Below are positions 56,662-64,000 of a stretch of 64,000 bases of DNA, one piece after another. The notes under the pieces were generated by a model. The model did not search any database and was not told the origin of the DNA. It saw only the letters and a list, made by a program, of their open reading frames with translations. Both the position numbers and the translations under genes were made by a program. Positions within the stretch are counted from its first letter, which is position 1; every line of letters begins with the position of its first letter. Origin of the DNA: Apiosordaria backusii (Eukaryota > Ascomycota > Sordariomycetes > Sordariales > Lasiosphaeriaceae). The stretch is from NCBI GenBank assembly GCA_030549205.1, contig JAUKTV010000003.1, forward strand, positions 1,054,001 to 1,118,000, in the 5' to 3' direction.

Positions 56662-59025
56662 ATGACATCTAGCGCCGCAACGACCCAACTGGGCCGTCAT
56701 CTTTGGGGCTCGATCCGAGATTCCGTCACCACTCTCGCAGCGAGGCTACCACAGCGCCCGCCGAAGCCAACCCGCACGCCGTTTGGCCAGCTTTACCAGC
56801 CTTTCCACCCCGCACACCCAGGTCAAACGCCGCCTTTTCTTCAACCGGCGAGGGGCTCCTCGAGGGCATATTCTTCAAGAGCAACCCGTCATCCTCCTCG
56901 AAAGAGCTGTACCTCCGGGGGACTGCTCCTCCTGGGGCTGACATCAAGCCCACCTCCAACAAACGCAGTGGTGACGACATGCGCTGCAGCTGCAGATTTA
57001 GTAGTTATCAGAAACGCATCTCAAAAGGCTCAGCTGAGCCATCTGGCACGGCAGATATGGAAACAAGGTCGCCAACCCCGCTATGACCAGGGACAATCGA
57101 GCACTACTGGGGGGAGGGCCAAGAGCTCTAGCACCAACGGACATGACGATAGGAACAAGGTCACTGGCCAACCACCACAGGTCGAGGCCGGGAAAACGCA
57201 GAATGGGCTTCCCAAAATACCTGAGCCTGGGCTCACCGAAGCCGAAAGTCTCTCCGATTCCATGTCCAAATATCTTCACCTTCCCAAGATGCCGCATCGG
57301 CCAACAAAAGAAGAGCTTCTCGCAGCGACAAATGGGTTTCTTCAACGACTGAAAGTGCGGTTCAAGTGGTTTTCGATCAGGAGTATGCGGCCCTGGAATG
57401 CAGATGAATGGGGAGCTTTTGTATCGTGGTTCTTGTTTGGGCATCTTGTCTGGATTCTGGTTGGAACCACCACCTTTTTCTCCCTCATCATCCTGTTTAT
57501 CAACACCGTTTTTGCTCAGGGTAGGTTCTGTCCATGTTTTCTGTTTATCAAAATGACATACTGACTGGCATGTGCAGAAACGCTTGCGAAATGGATTGGT
57601 GACTACCTCACACAGTCTGCAGGACTTACGGTTGTGTTCGAGTCGGCTATTGTCCCAAGATGGAAGGATGGCGTGATCGCCTTCCGGAATGTGTTCGTCT
57701 CCCGGAGACCAGGCCAGCACGGCAAGTCGACTGTCAAAAAGGGGTCCTCGAATGCTGCGGCCGAAGCGGCAGCTGCAAGAAAAACAGCACTGGAGGAGGA
57801 AGAGGCCGATGATGGCAACTATACACAATTCGACGTAACCATTGACACTGTCAATGTCACACTATCGTTCCTAAAGTGGTGGAACGGGAAAGGCCTTCTC
57901 AAGGATGTAGAGGTCAAAGGCGTCCGAGGTGTCTTGGACAGGACTTCGGTAGTGTGGAGTGATGAGGAGGTCGATCCTCTGACTTTTAGGCACGAACATA
58001 ACCCGGGCGACTTTGAGCTTGATTATTTCAAGATGGAGGATCTTTTGGTTACGGTCCATCAACCCGGCGGGTTTCGTCCATTCTCTGTTTCCATCTTCTC
58101 GTGTGAGCTTCCGCAGCTTCGGAAACAATGGCTCTTCTACGACTTCCTCTCCGCCTCACATATGTCGGGGGCCTTTGACGGCTCCCTGTTCACGATCCAT
58201 CCTCGGCAAATACATGGTATTTCAGCCGCCGCAGAAGACCGGAGACAGGATGAATTTGCCGCCTCATCTGCTTGGAAAAAGTTCTCTCGATTACGCATTG
58301 ACGGTCTGAAGATTGATCACCTCAATCGTGGAGTGGAAGGTCCGTTTGGGTGGATTTATGAAGGAAATGTCGATATTGTGGCTGATGTCATGTTCCCGGC
58401 CGATCCTGCTGAAGGTATTGGCAAGGTCGTGGCGGAATTTTATGACAAGATGGAAGAGGCCGTGACGAGTAACCGATACCTCCAGATACTGGACACCAAT
58501 AGTAACCGTCGCAGAGAAAGAGAGCAAAACATCATCAACAATTCGAGGCCTTACTTGGTACATCATGACGAAAACCTGTCGTCTGGAGAAATCCCATCCG
58601 CTCCCCTACCAGCATCAGCTCATCACCACCCATCCCCTACGCAGGAAGAGGTCTCGGGCTATCTAGTCATGGACTTGCGCATTCATCTTAACAACGTGCG
58701 CGCCGCCGTCCCCCTCTTCAACAACCCACACATCAGCTATGTCAACCAAGCCCTGGTGCGCCCCATCGTGGCGTACATCAACGCCAAGCGCACATACATC
58801 CCCGTCAACTGCCGCATTGTGAAGCGTGTAACAGACTTTGACGGTTCATGGACAGTCTGGGACTGCGGCCTGATGGACGATATTAGCGCAGAGGTGTACT
58901 CTGCGTTTGCGCACAATGTCGAGGACCAACAGAGCCGAGTCCGCCGGTTCAAACGGGTGGGTTTGTGGACTGTCAGTCTGGTTGTTCACGCTTTGCTTGC
59001 CGGAGTGGCAGGTGACTACATGTAG
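56662..59025 (+). CDS. mdm31: Mitochondrial distribution and morphology protein MDM31/32
   Basis: Inner mitochondrial membrane protein needed for normal mitochondrial shape and cardiolipin homeostasis. Model join(56662..57520, 57578..59025), 768 residues; 57-nt intron GTAGGT...CAG. The N-terminus is Arg/Ser/Pro-rich without acids for over 70 residues, fitting import. The first membrane segment is WGAFVSWFLFGHLVWILVG continuing TFFSLIILFINTVF (about residues 250-285). Conserved MDM31/32 blocks follow: VPRWKDGVIAFRNVFVSRR, VDTVNVTLSFLKWWNGKGLLKDVEVKG region, GVRGVLDRTSVVW, and DFELDYFKMEDLLV. A C-terminal hydrophobic helix (TVSLVVHALLAGVAGDY) ends the protein. MDM31 versus MDM32 is not resolved. 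Confidence 0.92.
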
Positions 59026-60048
59026 TCTACGAACGGCATGTTTTTTATGATTAATCTCTTCTCTCTTTCCCAGCCTGGGTGAACCCACTCGGGCATGAGG
59101 TCATGTATCACTACAACAAAAAAGGGGGTTGGGTTCGGTGGGGGGGAAGGACAATTTTTATATACAGGACTGGTAGGCAGCATCATTACGTTTCATGGCA
59201 TAATAGCGGATGGGTTTGGTAAGGGACATCGGAGGAGCGGTGGTTGTTTGTTTTTCTATACCGATCAAACTCACTCGGGGCGTTTCGGCTTAACTTTTGG
59301 GGGCTTAGTTCCATGTCCATCATCATGTCACAATGCGAAGCGGCGGCTGGAGCTTGGTAACAAGGTTGATACCCCTTGAAATGTATCAAATACATGACGA
59401 TGAAGATCTGAAGAGCGCTTTAACTGATATCGTGTTGTATGTTCGTCATCGTTTTCGGAGAGTTTGAAGGATATGAATCGGAAAGATGGTAGCAGAAAAG
59501 GCAGCATCATATTCGTCAACGTCGATTTAGAACAACTCGAGGTATCATAAGCAACTTCTGGCAAGCATGGTGTCTACTGCTAATGAAAGCTAAAGTTGTC
59601 TAGAACGGATGGATAGATGCAACCAAGAAGCCTGCCCTGTCACCTCTTGCTCTCGAATCTGTGCTGTCTTTCCCTTGCTCCGTCTATCTCATTCCGGCCC
59701 AAGACAAATGGTCCAGATAGCCACCTCTAAACGCCTGATGCCATCGCTCCCTGTGCTGGGCCTAGCCGCTAACTCAATTGCAAATTACCTCCGAGGACTC
59801 CCAGGCCCATTGCCGATTTTGTTGTACTGTACATGCCAAACTCCCGACCTTGACGCGGCGGGTAGGGCCGGCAGCATCTCCGGTGATGTCCATGCCCCAG
59901 CTGTCCAGTTGCGCAGGTTTCATTCTTCCGGGAATACCATTAGAGCTTGTGGTTGACCCAAGAAGCCCAATCTTCTTTGCGTAGAAAGAAAGGCCTGTGA
60001 CACTGACGCAACTCAAGTGGCAGGCTGCTGAATCGATCTGGGGAGCTT
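59026..60048. other. Convergent intergenic region
   Basis: About 1 kb of 3' flanking DNA. Frames at 59095-59379, 59609-59956 and 59774-60052 show no domain. No gene supported. Confidence 0.5.
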
Positions 60049-61165
60049 TCACATGAAATCATCGCTAGAAGAGTTTTTGCGTTAGCCCGAGCCCGTTGAT
60101 ATTTACTGAATGTCCATTGGATCAACTTACTCTCCGAAAGCCTCGTCATCATCGTAAGTAGCAGTGTCTTGAGCAACACCACCACCGCGAGACACACCAG
60201 CAAGAGAGGCCTTGGTCTTGGCAGCCTTGGTCTTCTTGCCGCCCTTCTCGGCAGCCTTCTCCTCCTTCAACTTCTCGTTGCTGAGGGCCGTCAGGGCGCT
60301 GGCAACCTTCTTGATCTCGTCGGACTTGCACTCCTTGATGATCTGCTTGAAGTACTCCTGGGCAAAGTTGACGAAATGGGCCTTCTTGGCGTTCGACGCG
60401 AGAAGAGGGGCGGTCGCACTGCGCAGGGCCTCGAACTGGCCCTTGGTAAGGGGGTTGAAGATTGGCAGGCTCGCGAGATCGATGGTGTTGTTGGGGTCAT
60501 TGCCGGGGAGCTGAACGACGCTGGCTGAGGCGTTGGCCTTGCGGCCGCTGCTGATGCCGATGCCGGCAAAGAGATCTTGGGCGTGAGCCAGATCGGCTTC
60601 CTTCTCGGTGCGACGGAGACGCTCACGCTTCTCGGCCTCGGTTTCCTCCTCGCTGTCGGATTCCTCAGCGAGCTGGCGGGCGCGCTCCGCCTGGCGCTCG
60701 GCGATGCGCTGGGCTTTGCTCTTCTTGTTGGCAGCGGCTTCGGCTTCGGCCTTGGCCTTGGCTTCGGCAGCCTTCTTCGCCTTCTCGCGCTCGACCTCGG
60801 AGTCCTCAGCGGCGTCCCAGGAGTCTAGGACGTCGCTGTCCTCGGCCTCCTCATCGTCAAACTTGCGGCGTCCAACGGGGGCAGTGGTGGTTGGGGCCTC
60901 GGTGCCAGAGCTGGACTCCTCGTCCTCTTCGTCTGCAGAATAGCGGGGTTAGCATGTGGGCGCTCAAGAAAGGAGGTCTTGCGAAATCATGGCCGTGGAT
61001 GATGTAGCGCTCGCGATGCGGATTTCACATGCGGAATCCTTGCCGCAGGGTCGCGTATCACCATGGAGGGGTAACTCAGATGTGGCTTTTCTCGGATGGA
61101 TCGCGGGGTCGTTGCGAAAAGAAAATGCATGCTCACTTACCCCACCGTTTGTTAGGGCCAGGCAT
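60049..61165 (-). CDS. hcr1: Translation initiation factor eIF3 subunit J (HCR1)
   Basis: Loosely bound eIF3 subunit acting at the 40S decoding centre and in ribosome recycling. Model complement(join(60049..60064, 60131..60932, 61141..61165)), 280 residues. Exon 1 encodes only MPGPNKRWG and its intron is long (208 nt); the last exon adds just the family end, giving AFGDDDFM. The N-terminal part is acidic with an SWDAAED motif, the middle is a Lys/Glu/Ala-rich coiled coil, and the C-terminal part carries the conserved FVNFAQEYFKQIIKECKSDEIKK-type helix region with basic tail KGGKKTKAAKTKASLAG. Both tiny terminal exons are needed to obtain family termini. Confidence 0.93.
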
Positions 61166-62252
61166 GTTGGCGGTGTTTGTGATGCTGCTGCGAAAGAGTG
61201 ATGGTTGGTAAAATGTAGCGAGAGTATGCCTCTTGGTGAAAACGGTTTATGTGGTTCCTCTGGATCGCCTGCGAGAAAGGTTGTAGGTTGCGGTGGATCA
61301 GGTTTCCAGCGGCAAAGGTTGGGCAGCAGAAAAAGGGAAAAAAAGATGGTGTCGCCGCCCGTTCGTGGTGGAGGGCTGCCAATTTAGGTTGTGCGCCTCC
61401 AGCGATGCCACCAAGTTTCACAGCGTCTTCACCCAAAGCAGTGGCCCCCACTATTGGAATATTTACCTTCCATGGATACAGGGCCTTTTCCCCCACCTTC
61501 ACTTTTTCAATGCCTGAGCTTCCATGAACATCGACTCGCATCCGGTTGCCGGCCTCTTTGAACAGCCTGGGATCCGATGTATCACAATGACGGCCACTTA
61601 GCATTGTCCCTGCTCGCCCAGACGAACGGACAGCATAGAGGATACCATCCTTGCCAACAGCCTCGTGGAGTTCGGCCGGGACGAGTTATAGCTTGGCAGG
61701 AGGGATCTTGACTAAATTGATCCCATTCACGGGTCATCGCGGAGTCCTATATTGAAGTGGACTTCAGGAGAAGCATCGGCAGCACGTGGATGCAAGGGAC
61801 GGGTTTGGCTTCACTGCATGTGTTCATTCTTCTGTTTGTGTTCGTTCTGGTTTCTAGCCTACCGAGGTTGACGTCACCTGCAGGATGGCTTCCATAGGCC
61901 AATTATCACCATGTGCGATGATTTCGATCAGTCTGCGCGACACATCTGATAACAAGACGATACTCCGAGGCTTAAGATGCTGAGTCACCGATTGCTTCTG
62001 TTTTCTTCTCATATCCCACAGCGGAGGAGAAACAATGACAGGGCAAAGCTGACCCGAAAGATCCCGACCAGGCCAAAAATTACCTGCGTCCAGCTGACTG
62101 GCCAGCACAGCCTTACGCGCTCTCCTCAACATTTTCGTTTGTCAAAGATGGCCAACTCCTTGTCATGTCGGGCCTACTGTTTTTCGTCCAGTTGGATCTT
62201 GTTCCACTGCGTCACAGGAAATGCCACCCTGTGGCTGGCCGTACTGTTTTCA

Positions 62253-62265
62253 CGGAGAATTACCG
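62253..62265 (+). promoter_or_regulatory. CGG-N7-CCG inverted Zn2Cys6-type site
   Basis: CGG at 62253-62255 and CCG at 62263-62265 are separated by seven bases. Zn2Cys6 dimers bind such everted or inverted CGG pairs. It lies 51 bases upstream of the direct CGG-N7-CGG motif; its role is inference. Confidence 0.4.
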
Positions 62266-62303
62266 CTTCTGTTGAGTAAAAGGCCCAGATGGATGACTGT
62301 CAC

Positions 62304-62316
62304 CGGACGAACTCGG
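62304..62316 (+). promoter_or_regulatory. Alternative oxidase induction motif (CGG-N7-CGG)
   Basis: CGGACGAACTCGG: two CGG triplets separated by exactly seven bases, 227 bases before the aod-1 start codon. In Neurospora the alternative oxidase induction motif is two CGG repeats 7 bp apart, reported as conserved in Sordariales, and is the target type of the Zn2Cys6 pair AOD2/AOD5. Presence in the right promoter and with the right spacing makes this a strong match. Confidence 0.75.
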
Positions 62317-62542
62317 AGCGTTGTCAAGCTCGTATCGGTACCCCTTGGGGGTTTCCTGTGGTTTGTTTCAAGCGGATACTCGGTGTTGGTACTCTTTGTG
62401 GGCGTTTCTGGGGTCCATATAAACGAGTTGAATGGCCCCCCACCCTCAACAGATATAAGATGGCTTGTAATCAGTCTCTTGAACAAATACAGATTCTTGA
62501 CTTCACTTGTCAGACCCTCACTTTATCGTTGGCCACACCACG

Positions 62543-63790
62543 ATGATACCTACTAGGACTGGCAACAGCATATGCCTCTGCTCCCCAAAGCAAGTCGCAC
62601 GGATCACTCAGGTTGTTGTTCCTCTTTACCAAGCTCATCACACTGGGCTCGGGTACCCGGGTGCCCTTCGACTGAGCTCAACTGTGTCTCAGTCCTCCTC
62701 TTCTCGTCATCAAACACCACAGTCTCGCAGCTTTTCAACAACAAGGGCCGCCCATTTGAAGGATTTCTTCCCAGTAAAGGAGACGGCCTATATTCGCAAG
62801 ACGCCACCAGCATGGCCTCACCATGGCTATACCGAAGAAGAGATGTTGGCAGTTGTTCCTCAGCACCGAAAGCCGGCATCAACAAGTGACTGGCTTGCGT
62901 GGAAGCTGGTTCGTCTGTGTCGGTAAGTTGAACTCCTGATACTTGGACCGAGCGAAGATGGTCTTTAAGGGGGCATTTCCTAATTCGGCTCCAGATGGGG
63001 AACAGACATTGCCACTGGCATAAAGCCCGAACAGCAAGTCGACAAGTCCAATCCAACAACGGCCGTGGCGGCAAACAAGCCACTCACTGAAGCTCAATGG
63101 GTAAGGCGCCTTTGCTAGTGTTATCACTTCTTCTTCCAAAAGCAGTAAGAATATTTCTGACTCGACTAGCTTGTTCGTTTCATCTTTCTAGAATCTATCG
63201 CTGGAGTTCCCGGCATGGTTGCCGGCATGCTTAGACACCTCGAGAGCTTGAGACGTCTCAAACGGGACAACGGCTGGATCGAGACCCTGCTCGAGGAGTC
63301 ATACAATGAACGAATGCATCTTCTCACGTTTATGAAGATGTGCGAGCCAGGCTGGTTCATGAAGACGATGATTCTCGGGGCACAGGGCGTCTTTTTCAAC
63401 GCCATGTTCGTGAGCTACTTGATCTCACCAAAGATCACACATCGATTTGTCGGCTACCTCGAAGAAGAAGCGGTCCACACGTATACGCGCTGTATCCGCG
63501 AGATTGAGCAAGGCGATCTTCCCAAATGGTCTGATCCAAACTTTCAGATTCCCGACCTTGCCGTCACCTATTGGAAGATGCCCGAGGGAAAACGAACCAT
63601 GAAGGATCTGATCCTTTACATTCGCGCCGATGAGGCAGTTCACCGCGGTGTGAACCACACCTTGAGCAATCTCAACCACAAGGAGGATCCCAATCCTTTC
63701 GTCAGCGACTACAAGTCCGACTCTAACCATCAGAGACCCAACCCGGCGCTCAAGCCGACTGGCTTTGAGCGGAGTGAGGTCATTGGCTGA
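62543..63790 (+). CDS. aod-1: Mitochondrial alternative oxidase
   Basis: Cyanide-insensitive ubiquinol oxidase on the matrix side of the inner membrane. Model join(62543..62922, 62995..63100, 63170..63790), 368 residues; introns 72 and 69 nt (GTAAGT...CAG, GTAAGG...TAG). A presequence with few acids runs to about residue 75 (RSFSTTRAAHLKDFF). The oxidase body then matches the Neurospora type: [58 protein letters not shown]. Di-iron ligands are in the ExxH boxes ESYNERMHLL, LEEEAVHTYTR and RADEAVHR. It ends NPALKPTGFERSEVIG. Two ATGs are near; I use 62543, the first in frame. Confidence 0.96.
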
Positions 63791-64000
63791 AAAGAAAAGC
63801 CCAAAATACTACAGTGGGGATTTTTGTCCAGCAGAAAACAGCATCGTTTTTCTTTTTCTGTCCTATTTGGAATCTATGGGCATTTTGGCGGGCATGGAAG
63901 AGGTTTCGCGGCGTCATCATTCATGGCTTAGACAAGATACCAACAAGACTCCTCTCCTCGATCGGGCTTTCGGCGCATTCAGGTAAATAAAATAGAAGCA

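Larger units (their letters stand above)
61166..62542. other. Divergent intergenic region hcr1 / aod-1
   Basis: 1.4 kb; the right 300 bases hold the alternative-oxidase control elements listed separately. Minus-strand frame 61152-61604 looks non-coding. Confidence 0.6.

Overview
The window is nuclear DNA of a filamentous ascomycete, most likely a Sordariomycete close to the Sordariales. The evidence is short (45-225 nt) GT-AG introns with CTAAC/CTGAC branch sites, a CFEM-rhodopsin PTH11-like receptor, Zn2Cys6 regulators, alternative oxidase with a Neurospora-type promoter motif, and an AT-rich block that looks mutated by RIP (C-to-T in CpA). I do not name a species. All gene models are my own splices of the reading frames and give continuous proteins unless stated.

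Left arm (1-25.2 kb) is gene-dense housekeeping DNA: the 3' part of TAF4 (TFIID), dynactin p150 (ro-3), SRP19/Sec65, a CCCH zinc-finger protein with a PIN-like domain, EMI1, YME2 (mitochondrial inner membrane), tRNA-Trp(CCA), MIF2/CENP-C, RNase H2 subunit A and SEY1 (ER fusion GTPase).

The middle (25-46.7 kb) is an accessory island. It holds a CFEM/PTH11-like receptor, a decayed Zn2Cys6 regulator (in-frame stop, lost splice donor, eroded zinc cluster), a fructosamine-3-kinase-like gene, a possible 48-residue single-span membrane microprotein, an intact Zn2Cys6/Fungal_trans_2 regulator, and about 9.5 kb of AT-rich repeats. The repeats resolve into a full-length 7,604-bp Ty1/copia retrotransposon (two 834-bp LTRs, GTTTA target duplication) inserted inside one arm of an older inverted-repeat element, followed by a tandem array with an exact 164-bp period whose units are themselves palindromic.

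Right arm (46.7-64 kb) returns to core genes: MED18, a DUF4267 membrane protein, guanine deaminase, peroxisomal 2,4-dienoyl-CoA reductase (SPS19-like, PTS1 end AKI), a Rad60/Esc2-type SUMO-like protein, PNO1/DIM2, MDM31/32, eIF3j (HCR1) and alternative oxidase (aod-1) with a CGG-N7-CGG induction motif upstream.

The core genes do not form one pathway. The most noteworthy signals are the nested transposon history with graded LTR mutation, the palindromic 164-bp array, the pseudogenised regulator, two unannotated small ORFs with gene-like signals, a GC-AG intron, and an open frame continuing past the MED18 stop.
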